Source: Streptomyces sp. TLI_146 (GTDB taxonomy: Bacteria > Actinomycetota > Actinomycetes > Streptomycetales > Streptomycetaceae). Taken from it: a stretch of DNA of 64,000 nucleotides. Made by a program: the position numbers and the translations under genes. Below the pieces are notes generated by a model. The model did not search any database. It had not been told where the DNA came from and was given only the letters and a program-made list of their open reading frames with translations. Below are positions 55,333 through 64,000 of this stretch, piece by piece (position 1 is the first letter of the stretch; every line of letters begins with the position of its first letter). The DNA is taken from positions 3,534,001 through 3,598,000 of the forward strand of contig NZ_PJMX01000001.1 of the NCBI RefSeq assembly GCF_002846415.1. The letters run 5' to 3'.

Positions 55333-56220
55333 TCACCCCGCGGGGTTGGCCGGTGAGTAGTCGGGCGCGGACCACCGCAGCGGGCTCGCCCCCGGCGATT
55401 CCACCACCCGCTCGACGGTGAAGCGGACCGTGCGCTCCCCCGCCGAGAACGCGGTGCGGGCCGTGCCCGAGAGCTGGAGCGTGGTGCCGTGCGTCCAGTC
55501 CACGAGGAGCAGCCCGGCGCGCGGGTCGGCCTCCAGGTTGCCGAGGGTGAGGAACATGGAGTTGCCGGGGTAGTCGCGCCACTCCAGACCGGTGGGCGAA
55601 GTGACGTGCACGAAGCCGGGGTTGCCGCCCCGGTGGCTGGCGTCCACGCCGTCCGGCGCGGTGGTCGCGATGAAGAAGGTGTCGGCGGCGCGGACGAACT
55701 CCTCCTGGGCGGAGGTGAGTTTTTCCCCGCGCCGCACGGCACCGGCCTCGCCTTGCCCCTCCTCGTACGCCTCGATCTCGCGGTGCTGGAGGTACTTGGG
55801 GCAGTTCGAGAAGACCTGCTCGGCCTCGACTGCGAGGCCGCGCGGGGTCGGGCGGGCCGTGCCGTTGAGCCGCATCCGGCGCCGGGTGCGCGGGTCGAGC
55901 GCGATCGTGCCGACGGGGCCGCTCCCGGCCGCCAGGACCCCGGCGAGGGGGTCGCTCCCGGCGGGGCCGCCCGTGACCGAGATCTGGTGGGTCCCGGTGG
56001 CCCGGACGAACCCGGGGCGACCGGTCAGCAGCGAGGCCCACATCCGGCCGCCCTCGTCCGCGGCGCCGAGCACCAGCATCGGCTGGAGTTCGAGGAAGGC
56101 GGCGGCGACCGGCCGGATGCCGGGGCCGATCGCGCGCCCCACGTGGTCGGCGGCCTCCCGGACGCCGACACGGTCCTGCACGGCCCGGGAACCGGGGTGG
56201 TAGGGGGTGGGCACGGTCAT
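55333..56220 (-). CDS. Pyridoxamine 5'-phosphate oxidase family protein
   Basis: 295 residues. It contains a split-barrel flavin-binding fold, with FFIATTAPDGVDASHRGGNPGFV and PGNSMFLTLGNLEADPRAGLLLVDW as typical PPOX motifs in the second half. An N-terminal domain of similar character (about 40-110, FLELQPMLVLGAADEGGRMWAS) makes it a double-barrel type. Probably FMN or F420 dependent; substrate unknown. ATG at 56220. Confidence 0.87.
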   Translation of the reverse strand: MTVPTPYHPGSRAVQDRVGVREAADHVGRAIGPGIRPVAAAFLELQPMLVLGAADEGGRMWASLLTGRPGFVRATGTHQISVTGGPAGSDPLAGVLAAGSGPVGTIALDPRTRRRMRLNGTARPTPRGLAVEAEQVFSNCPKYLQHREIEAYEEGQGEAGAVRRGEKLTSAQEEFVRAADTFFIATTAPDGVDASHRGGNPGFVHVTSPTGLEWRDYPGNSMFLTLGNLEADPRAGLLLVDWTHGTTLQLSGTARTAFSAGERTVRFTVERVVESPGASPLRWSAPDYSPANPAG

Positions 56221-56239
56221 CGGGCTGTCCTCCGTTTCG

Positions 56240-56378
56240 AGTTCGTCTGCGGGCCGTGCCGGGTTGCTCGCGCCCACGCGGCGGAGCCGCAAATGTCACA
56301 GCCCCGCGCCCCTTTAATGCCGCTCCGCGGCAACCCCCTGGGGCGCCCCGAAGGGGCGCGCTCATGGGCGCGGGAAGG
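56240..56378. repeat. Palindromic repeat family, degraded copy 7
   Basis: GTTCGTCTGCGGGCCGTGCC and GGGTTGCTCGCG match the left side of copy 3, and CCCCGCGCCCCTTTAATGCC the inner left arm. The right side keeps only GGGGCGCCCCGAAGGGGCGC and traces. It lies in the gap between two minus-strand genes. Confidence 0.7.
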
Positions 56379-56384
56379 CCGGGC

Positions 56385-56840
56385 CTAGAAGAAGCCGCAG
56401 GTGGGGGCCGCCGACGGGGCGGGGGCCAGGTCCGCGCCCAGGGGAGCCGAGATCTCCAGGCGGATCCCGTCCGGATCGTGGAAGAAGATCCCCCCGGAGG
56501 CCGCGCCCTCGCGGTGCGCCACGATCCCCTCGTACGCGAACTCCACGCCGTACGCCCGCAGTTCGCTCTCGTACGCCTTCACCTCCTCGATTGTGTCGAC
56601 GGCGAAGGCGAGGTGGTGCAGCCCGGCGCGGTTCGGGGCGAAGGCGCCGTCGGCCTGCTGCCAGAGGGTGAGCGAGAGCTGTCCGGCGCGGCCGAGGAGG
56701 GCGAAGCGGCGGCCCTCCTCCTTGCCCTCGGACAGGACCTCGAAGCCGAGGAGGTCCCGGTAGAAGCCGAGGGAGCGGTCGAGGTCGGTCACATTGAGGC
56801 CGATGTGGCCGGTGCGGAACGTGCTGGTCGTCGCCGTCAT
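56385..56840 (-). CDS. VOC (glyoxalase/dioxygenase) family protein
   Basis: 151 residues. GHIGLNVTDLDRSLGFYRDLLGF and GLHHLAFAVDTIEEVKAYE are the two beta-alpha repeats of the vicinal oxygen chelate fold, with metal ligands H12, H74 and an E near SGGIFFHDPDGIRLE. Substrate unknown. It is divergent from a CGNR regulator, with palindromes in the shared promoter region. ATG at 56840. Confidence 0.9.
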   Translation of the reverse strand: MTATTSTFRTGHIGLNVTDLDRSLGFYRDLLGFEVLSEGKEEGRRFALLGRAGQLSLTLWQQADGAFAPNRAGLHHLAFAVDTIEEVKAYESELRAYGVEFAYEGIVAHREGAASGGIFFHDPDGIRLEISAPLGADLAPAPSAAPTCGFF

Positions 56841-56876
56841 GGCGGTCCCCTTCCCGAGCGAGGAGGTCAACTCGTA

Positions 56877-56945
56877 TAACCTCTCAATTTGAGGTTAGAG
56901 GTTAGATGCGGGGGATGCAACCGGTCACGTAACCTTTAGTGGTTA
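56877..56945. promoter_or_regulatory. Operator cluster between VOC and CGNR genes
   Basis: TAACCTC-N7-GAGGTTA (56877-56897), then a direct GAGGTTAGA (56898-56906 region), then TAACC-TTTAGT-GGTTA (56930-56945). All share the GGTTA half-site. The AT-rich stretch also carries likely -10 boxes for both genes. Confidence 0.6.
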
Positions 56946-56990
56946 GCGACCCCGCCCGCCGGGGCCCGCCGCCCACGAGAGGAGACCGGG

Positions 56991-57533
56991 ATGTCCGCGC
57001 CCGATCCGCGTCCGCTCACCGGAGAGCCCGTCTCCCTCGACCTGCTGAACACACGGTGGATGCGCGACGGGGAGCGGCAGGACCTGCTGGCCTCGGAAGG
57101 CGGGCTGGCCGTCTGGCTCGCCGCCAACGGCCTCGACGCGCGCTTCCCCGCCGACGAGGCCGCGCTCGGGCCGCTGCTGCGGGCCCGGGAGGCGCTGCTG
57201 CGGGCTGTGGAGTCCCCCGGCGACCCCGCGGCGACGGCGTACGTCGACGCGATCCTCGAACACGGCCGTATTCGCGCCACTTTGTCCGCCGAGGGGCCGG
57301 GCGAGCGCGCCGAGTTCGCCGATCCGGCCTGGGGGCCCGCCTGGACGGCCGCGCGCGACTACCTCGATCTGCTGCGCACCGCGCCGGACCGGATCCGCGC
57401 CTGCGCCCATGACGCGTGCATCCTGCACTTCTTCGACGTCTCACGGAACGGGACCCGGCGCTGGTGCTCGATGGCGGGGTGCGGCAACCGAGCGAAGGCG
57501 TCCCGTCACTACGCCCGCACACGCGAGGGCTGA
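56991..57533 (+). CDS. CGNR zinc-finger (ABATE domain) protein
   Basis: 180 residues. An N-terminal ABATE domain (residues 1-125, PVSLDLLNTRW...) is followed by a zinc finger with CAHDACILHFFD and WCSMAGCGNRAKASRHY, the CGNR signature. These are thought to be stress-linked transcription regulators. ATG at 56991 after GAGAGGAGA. It probably controls the divergent VOC gene and itself. Confidence 0.92.
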   Translation: MSAPDPRPLTGEPVSLDLLNTRWMRDGERQDLLASEGGLAVWLAANGLDARFPADEAALGPLLRAREALLRAVESPGDPAATAYVDAILEHGRIRATLSAEGPGERAEFADPAWGPAWTAARDYLDLLRTAPDRIRACAHDACILHFFDVSRNGTRRWCSMAGCGNRAKASRHYARTREG

Positions 57534-57696
57534 TTCGCCCCGGTTCACCCCGCCTCGCTCCCGATGGCGTATGGCGGGATCACGCCATGTCCGTTTCCGG
57601 ACCCGGTCAACTCTCCACAAACAACAGTCACATACGAAATGCTCAGCGGTCATCCGGCCCCGTATTCCGGACCCTTTCTGACCATTAGGGATGCTG

Positions 57697-60600
57697 ATGA
57701 CCTCCGATTCGCCGCGCGCCGTACCCGGCGCTAGACGCACGGCCCGAATAGCGGCCGCGGCCGGCCTGGTGGCCGCGCTCGTCGCCGCCGGTGCCGCCCC
57801 CGTCTTCGCCGCCCAGGCGGCCGATCCGACGCCCGCTCCGGTGAAGTCCACCCCCGCCAAATCCCCGGCGGACCCGGCGGCCAAGCTCGGCGCGGCCGAC
57901 GAGCAGCGGCTCGCCGAGGCCGAGGCCAAGGGCGAGAAGACCGTCACCGTGATGGTGGCGACGGCCCCCGGCGCCACCGGCGCCGTCTCGCACCAGCTCG
58001 ACTCGGTGCCGGGCGCCACCGTCGGCAAGACCGACGACAAGCTCGGCTATGTGCGCGCCACCCTGCCGACCGCCACCGCGGAGTCGACCCTGAAGGCCGC
58101 CGCGAAGCTGCCCTCCGTCCACGGGATCGACCTCAAGCAGGAGATCCAGCTGGACGACCCGACCCCGTCGGCCGACAGCGCCAAGGGCGCGAGCGCCCCG
58201 CGCAGGTCGCTCTCGGGCTCGTACCCGGCGCCGGGCAAGGACACCCCCGCGAAGAACCCGTACAACCCGTCCTTCGAGACGGGCGCGGTCGACTTCGTCA
58301 AGCAGCACCCCAAGGCCGACGGCCGCGGCATCACCATCGGCGTCCTGGACTCCGGCGTGGACCTGGGCCACCCGGCGCTCCAGAAGACCACCACCGGCGA
58401 GCGCAAGATCGTCGACTGGGTCACCGCAACCGACCCGGTGGCCGACGCCGACGGCACCTGGCGCCGGATGAACACCGCCGTCTCCGGACCGGAGTTCACC
58501 TTCCAGGGCCGCACCTGGAAGGCCCCGGCGGGCTCGTACGACGTCAGCCTGTTCTCGGAGAAGATCACCGCGGGCGGCGACGCCAAGGGCGACGTGAACC
58601 GCGACGGCGACACCACCGACACCTGGGGCGTGCTCTACGACCCGGTCGCCGGTACCGTCCGGGTGGACCTCAACAACAACGGTGACTTCACCGACGACGA
58701 GGCCATGAAGCCGTACAAGGACGGCTACCAGGTCGGCTACTTCGGTACCGACAACCCGGTGACCGACGTCGTCGAGCGGATGCCGTTCACCGTCGAGATC
58801 CGCAAGAACGTGAAGTACGACGCGGCCGGGCACACCTCCGACTACGTCAACATCGGCATCATCGAGTCCGAGCACGGCACTCACGTCGCGGGCATCACCG
58901 CCGCGAACGGCCTGTTCGGCGGCAAGATGAGCGGCGCCGCCCCCGGCGCCAAGATCGTCTCCTCGCGGGCCTGCAACTGGTCCGGCGGCTGCACCAACAT
59001 CGCGCTGACCGAGGGCATGATCGACCTGGTCACCAACCGCCACGTCGACATCGTCAACATGTCGATCGGCGGTCTGCCGGCGCTCAACGACGGCAACAAT
59101 GCGCGCGCGGAGCTCTACAAGCGCCTGATCGACAGCTACGGCGTCCAGCTGGTCATCTCGGCCGGCAACTCGGGCCCCGGCGTCAACACCATCGGCGACC
59201 CGGGCCTGGCCGACCACGTCATCTCGGTCGGCGCCTCCATCTCGCAGGAGACCTGGGCGGCCAACTACGGCTCCAACGTGTCGAAGAAGTACGACATGAT
59301 GCCGTTCTCCTCGCGCGGTCCGCGTGAGGACGGCGGCTTCACGCCGACCCTGTCGGCGCCGGGTGCCGCGATCAACACCACGCAGACGTGGCTGGAGGGC
59401 TCCCCGGTCAAGGAGTCGGGCTACTCGCTGCCGGCCGGCTACTCGATGCTCCAGGGCACCTCGATGGCCTCGCCGCAGGCGACGGGCGCCGCGGCACTGC
59501 TGCTCTCGGCCGCCAAGCAGAAGCACCTCGACCTGGCCCCGGCCGACCTGCGCACCGCGCTGACGTCGACGGCCAAGCACATCAAGGGTGTCCAGGCGTA
59601 CGCCGAGGGCGCGGGCCTGATCGACATCGTCGACGCGTGGGACGCGATCGAGGACGGCGCCACGGCGCACGAGTACAGCGTCAAGGCGCCGGTGAAGACC
59701 GCGATCGACTTCGCGCTGAAGACGCCGGGCTTCGGCACCGGCATCTACGACCGCGAGGGCGGCCTCAAGGCGGGCGAGAAGAAGACGTACGACGTCACCG
59801 TCACCCGCACCACGGGCCCGGACAAGGCCGTGAAGCACAAGCTGTCGTTCAAGAACAACGACGGCACCTTCAAGGTCCTGGGCTCCGACGAGGTCGCGCT
59901 GGCGCTGAACACGCCGGTCACCGTCAAGGTGCAGGCGCAGCCGAAGTCGGCGGGCATCCACAGCGCGATCCTGGAGGTCAACGACAAGCGGACCAAGGGC
60001 GTGGACCAGCAGATCCTCGCCACCGTGATCGTCGCCAAGCCGCTGGCCAAGCCGTCGTACACCTTCACGGACTCGTCCTCGGTGCAGCGCAACAGCACCA
60101 AGTCGTACTTCGTGAGCGTCCCGGCGGGCGCCAAGGCTCTTGAGGTGTCCATGGGCGCGCTGCGCTCGGGCAGCCAGACCCGGTTCATCGCGATCCACCC
60201 CTACGGTGTGCCGGTCGACGAGACGGGGACGCCCAACTGCTACCCGAACTACGACAACCCGGCCAACAAGTGCCGCCCCGACCTGCGCTCCTACGCGGAC
60301 CCGCAGCCCGGTGTGTGGGAAATCGAGGTCGAGTCGCGCCGTACGTCGCCGTACCTCGACAACCCGTACAAGCTGGATGTCGCGCTGCTCGGCGCCGCCT
60401 TCGACCCGGCCGTGAAGACCGTGCCGGAGGCCAGGATCGGCACCGCGACGCCGGTCGAGTGGAAGGTCACCAACGGCTTCGCCGCCATCGACGGCAAGCT
60501 CCAGGGCGGTTCGCTGGGCTCCGCGAAGGTCGCCAAGCCGACCATCAAGGCCGGTGAGGTCCAGACGACCACGCTGACCGTCGGCGAGGGCGTGGAGCGC

Positions 60601-61017
60601 CTCGACGTCGCCATCGGCGGCGTCTCGGACACCGCGGCCGACCTGGACCTGACGGTCCTCAAGGACGGCGTGCAGGTCGGCTCGTCCGCGGACGGCGACT
60701 CCGAGGAGGCCGTCAGCCTGGTGAAGCCGGCCGCCGGCACCTACACCATCCAGGTCGCGGGCTACGCGATCCCGTCCGGCTCGACCACGTACAACTACCG
60801 CGACGTGTACTACGCGCCGTCGCTCGGCACCGTCAAGGTCGACGACTCCAAGGCCGTCAAGCTCGCCAACGGCGCCTCGGCGACCGTCGGCGCGCAGGTC
60901 CTGGTGAGCGGCGCGGCCCCCGAGGGACGCCAGTTCTTCGGCGACGTCAAGCTGGTCAACGCGCGCGGCACCGCCGCGGGCACCGGCAGCGTCGTGATCG
61001 AGAAGGTCACGCCGTAA
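57697..61017 (+). CDS. Large secreted subtilisin-like serine protease (S8)
   Basis: 1106 residues from the ATG at 57697, six bases after AGGG; an ATG two codons upstream is possible. Signal peptide (about 1-38), propeptide, then the S8 domain with D218 (GVLDSGVD), H393 (EHGTHVAG) and S589 (GTSMASP). About 175 residues separate D and H, much longer than in subtilisin, and this insert holds DVNRDGD and DLNNNGD, which look like calcium loops. The last 500 residues are beta-rich domains. Extracellular protein degradation is the likely role. Confidence 0.94.
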   Translation: MTSDSPRAVPGARRTARIAAAAGLVAALVAAGAAPVFAAQAADPTPAPVKSTPAKSPADPAAKLGAADEQRLAEAEAKGEKTVTVMVATAPGATGAVSHQLDSVPGATVGKTDDKLGYVRATLPTATAESTLKAAAKLPSVHGIDLKQEIQLDDPTPSADSAKGASAPRRSLSGSYPAPGKDTPAKNPYNPSFETGAVDFVKQHPKADGRGITIGVLDSGVDLGHPALQKTTTGERKIVDWVTATDPVADADGTWRRMNTAVSGPEFTFQGRTWKAPAGSYDVSLFSEKITAGGDAKGDVNRDGDTTDTWGVLYDPVAGTVRVDLNNNGDFTDDEAMKPYKDGYQVGYFGTDNPVTDVVERMPFTVEIRKNVKYDAAGHTSDYVNIGIIESEHGTHVAGITAANGLFGGKMSGAAPGAKIVSSRACNWSGGCTNIALTEGMIDLVTNRHVDIVNMSIGGLPALNDGNNARAELYKRLIDSYGVQLVISAGNSGPGVNTIGDPGLADHVISVGASISQETWAANYGSNVSKKYDMMPFSSRGPREDGGFTPTLSAPGAAINTTQTWLEGSPVKESGYSLPAGYSMLQGTSMASPQATGAAALLLSAAKQKHLDLAPADLRTALTSTAKHIKGVQAYAEGAGLIDIVDAWDAIEDGATAHEYSVKAPVKTAIDFALKTPGFGTGIYDREGGLKAGEKKTYDVTVTRTTGPDKAVKHKLSFKNNDGTFKVLGSDEVALALNTPVTVKVQAQPKSAGIHSAILEVNDKRTKGVDQQILATVIVAKPLAKPSYTFTDSSSVQRNSTKSYFVSVPAGAKALEVSMGALRSGSQTRFIAIHPYGVPVDETGTPNCYPNYDNPANKCRPDLRSYADPQPGVWEIEVESRRTSPYLDNPYKLDVALLGAAFDPAVKTVPEARIGTATPVEWKVTNGFAAIDGKLQGGSLGSAKVAKPTIKAGEVQTTTLTVGEGVERLDVAIGGVSDTAADLDLTVLKDGVQVGSSADGDSEEAVSLVKPAAGTYTIQVAGYAIPSGSTTYNYRDVYYAPSLGTVKVDDSKAVKLANGASATVGAQVLVSGAAPEGRQFFGDVKLVNARGTAAGTGSVVIEKVTP

Positions 61018-61033
61018 CGGTGTGAGCAGGCAG

Positions 61034-61068
61034 AAGGGCCCGGCGTTCGCGACGAACGCCGGGCCCTT
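61034..61068. terminator. Bidirectional terminator, subtilase/M28
   Basis: Perfect 16-base stem AAGGGCCCGGCGTTCG with a CGA loop between convergent genes. Confidence 0.88.
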
Positions 61069-61085
61069 TGCGCTGGGTACGGGGG

Positions 61086-62576
61086 TCAGCCCTTGAGCGA
61101 GCTCAGGTCCTGGGCGTAGGTGCCGACCGCGTGCGCGATGACGTCGATGTTGAGGTCGAAGTACCTGCGGTCGATGTTCTTCAGGGTGTCACCGGCCGCG
61201 TGGTAGTTGGCGTCGTAGGGCTGCTTGGCCGTGCCGCCCGCCTTGGCCGCCTGCTCCTCGGTCTTGAGGCCCTCGGCGCCGGTGAAGGTGCCGCCCGCCG
61301 GGATGCCCTGCTCGATGAACGGGCCGTAGTCGGAGCGGCCGTCGAAGTCGGTGCCCCAGTGCGGGACGCGCTTCTTGTCCAGGTAGCCGTTGATCAGCCG
61401 CTCGATCTGGGCGGAGCCGGCCGGGCCCGCGCCCGCGCCGGTCCGGTCGGAGTCGTCGCCGTCGTAGACGAGCTCGGCCGGGTTGGGCGAGCCGATCATG
61501 TCGAAGTTGAGGTACAGCTTGATCTGCTGCTTCTGCTTCTCCGTCAGGGACTTGACGTAGTGCTCGGAGCCCAGCAGGCCCAGCTCCTCGCCCGACCACC
61601 AGGCGAACCGCACCTTGTTGGCGGTGGGCCTGGGGTGCTTCTTGGTCTGCTTGGTTTCCTTGGCGAGCTTCAGGGCGACTTCGAGCAGACCGGCCGAGCC
61701 GGAGCCGTTGTCGTTGATGCCGGGCCCGGCCGGGACCGAGTCGAGGTGGCTGCCGAGCGCGACGACGTTCGACGGGTCGCCGCCCTTGGTCTCCGCGATC
61801 ACGTTGCGGGTCTTGTGCGCGACCGCCTCGGTGGCCACGTCCAGGGTGACGGTGACCTCGCCCTTGGCGACCTGCGCGGCCAGCGCCTCGCCGTCGGCGA
61901 GCGAGATGCCGGTGGCCGGGATGTGCGCGTTCGCGGGGTCGCTGACGGTGCCGCGGACAGGGGCGTCGCCGGAGTGGTTGTAGAGGATGATCCCGGCGGC
62001 GCCCGCCTTGGCCGCGACGGCCTCCTTCTGCAGGAAGGTGCAGCTGCCGCGCTTGACCAGGGCGATCTTGCCGGTGAAGGTGTCCGACGCGTAGTCGTCG
62101 AGCTCGCAGCCCGGGGTGGCGTCGACGCGGGCCGCCTTGACCTGGGCGGTGAGGCCGCCGGCCGGGCTCGCCTTGCTGAACTGGAAGGCGGTGGTCTTGA
62201 GCTCGCGCGGCTGGGGGGAGACGACGGTGAGCTTCTCGCGCAGGGTCTTGGACTCGTAGATGTCGAAGTCCTGGTACGAGACGTCGTACCCGGCCTTCTT
62301 GAGCTGGCCGTAGACGTACGCGGCCGAGGCGTCGTAGCCCGGGGTGCCCGCGGCGCGGTTGCCGCCGTTGGCGTCGGCGATCTTCTGGAACTGCTCCAGG
62401 TGGCGGTAGGCACTCTCCCCCGACGCCTGCGACACGAGCTTCCTGGCGAGCCGCTCGGCCTGCTTGTGCGGGTCCTTGTGGCTGTGCGAGTGGGCCACGG
62501 CGGGGCTTGCGGCCGCCAGGAGTACGGGGGCTGCCGCCAGGACCGCTATGGCCCGGCTGCGGCGGGATGCGCGCAC
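61086..62576 (-). CDS. Secreted M28 aminopeptidase with PA domain
   Basis: 496 residues from a GTG start. Signal peptide (1-28, ASPAVA), then a PA domain (about 150-250, IALVKRGSCTFLQKEAVAAKAGAAGIILYN) inserted before the M28 zinc peptidase domain. Zinc ligands are suggested by GSHLDSVPAGPGINDNGSG, WWSGEELGLLGSEHYV and the later LNFDMIGSPN. It releases N-terminal residues outside the cell, partnering the subtilase next to it. Confidence 0.95.
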   Translation of the reverse strand: MRASRRSRAIAVLAAAPVLLAAASPAVAHSHSHKDPHKQAERLARKLVSQASGESAYRHLEQFQKIADANGGNRAAGTPGYDASAAYVYGQLKKAGYDVSYQDFDIYESKTLREKLTVVSPQPRELKTTAFQFSKASPAGGLTAQVKAARVDATPGCELDDYASDTFTGKIALVKRGSCTFLQKEAVAAKAGAAGIILYNHSGDAPVRGTVSDPANAHIPATGISLADGEALAAQVAKGEVTVTLDVATEAVAHKTRNVIAETKGGDPSNVVALGSHLDSVPAGPGINDNGSGSAGLLEVALKLAKETKQTKKHPRPTANKVRFAWWSGEELGLLGSEHYVKSLTEKQKQQIKLYLNFDMIGSPNPAELVYDGDDSDRTGAGAGPAGSAQIERLINGYLDKKRVPHWGTDFDGRSDYGPFIEQGIPAGGTFTGAEGLKTEEQAAKAGGTAKQPYDANYHAAGDTLKNIDRRYFDLNIDVIAHAVGTYAQDLSSLKG

Positions 62577-62622
62577 GGTTTCCTCCGGAATACGGGTGCT
62601 GGTGATCGTTTATCGGTGCTGA

Positions 62623-63873
<1,251 letters not shown>

Positions 63874-63889
63874 CCCACGGGGGTTTTGG

Positions 63890-64000
63890 CCCCACCCCGC
63901 CCCTTCCCTAAACCCTCCGGGGGCGGGAGGGGGCGGAGGTGTTTTCCCGGGGGCTTCGTCTGCGGGTTGTCTGTGGCTGGGCGCGCAGTTCCCCGCGCCC
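63890..64000. repeat. Nested palindromic repeat, copy 8, left half only
   Basis: The outer block CCCCACCCCGCCCCTTCCCT, the middle block TTCGTCTGCGGG and the inner block GCGCGCAGTTCCCCGCGCCC are present. The right half lies beyond the window. Confidence 0.85.

Overview
The window is typical chromosomal core DNA of a Streptomyces (or very close actinomycete). G+C is very high, third codon positions are almost always G or C, GTG starts are common, and the gene order RNase E/G - radical SAM - rodA/pbp2/mreDCB - ndk - folC - valS - clpX - clpP2/clpP1 - tig - sodF - pepN - secreted proteases - asd is the one I recall from Streptomyces coelicolor. No plasmid, phage, CRISPR array, insertion sequence or secondary-metabolite cluster was seen.

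Layout. Positions 1-9000 hold RNase E/G (cut by the left edge), a radical-SAM-linked DUF2344 protein, a repetitive Trp/Arg-rich membrane protein, a B12-binding radical SAM protein and a CYTH-CHAD protein. Positions 9000-16150 are the wall-morphogenesis operon mreB-mreC-mreD-pbp2-rodA on the minus strand, with ndk upstream. Positions 16270-23300 hold DUF4233, folC, a divergent second MreB-like gene, an orphan sensor kinase and valS. Positions 23400-29700 are a protein quality-control block (clpX, clpP2, clpP1, trigger factor) followed by tRNA-Pro and tRNA-Gly. Positions 29700-38900 are more variable: a small membrane protein, an HD phosphohydrolase, an FtsX-type ABC exporter, an HTH/DUF397 pair, a SpoIIE-type phosphatase, an Eis-like acetyltransferase and a Nei glycosylase. 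Positions 38900-50050 hold rpiB, three paralogous amino-acid permeases, a Ser/Thr kinase, an LPKTG surface protein, bioY, nickel-regulated sodF and a mycothiol-type DsbA protein. Positions 50180-64000 hold pepN, an AbiEi/endonuclease-like fusion, a serine hydrolase, a PPOX protein, a VOC/CGNR divergent pair, a large secreted subtilase, a secreted M28 aminopeptidase and asd.

How the genes work together. MreB/C/D, PBP2 and RodA form one elongasome-type operon, and pbp2 and rodA overlap by ATGA. ClpX, ClpP1, ClpP2 and trigger factor form a folding and degradation module, and a ClgR-like operator lies upstream of clpP1. A TTGCAC-N5-TTGCAA Nur-like box sits directly upstream of sodF. PepN, the subtilase and the M28 enzyme give peptide breakdown inside and outside the cell, and the three permeases suggest amino-acid scavenging.

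The least explained structure is a family of nested intergenic palindromes built on GGTCGCGCAGTTCCCCGCGC. There are about eight full, half or degraded copies, and related sequence also appears inside the linker of the Ser/Thr kinase gene. Other notable signals are several TANNNT boxes 6-7 bases before start codons that lack Shine-Dalgarno sites (predicted leaderless genes), an Asn-Pro repeat tail on MreC, a duplicated DUF397 motif, and a palindrome-rich operator between the VOC and CGNR genes. I found nothing that I can firmly call a new defence or metabolic system.
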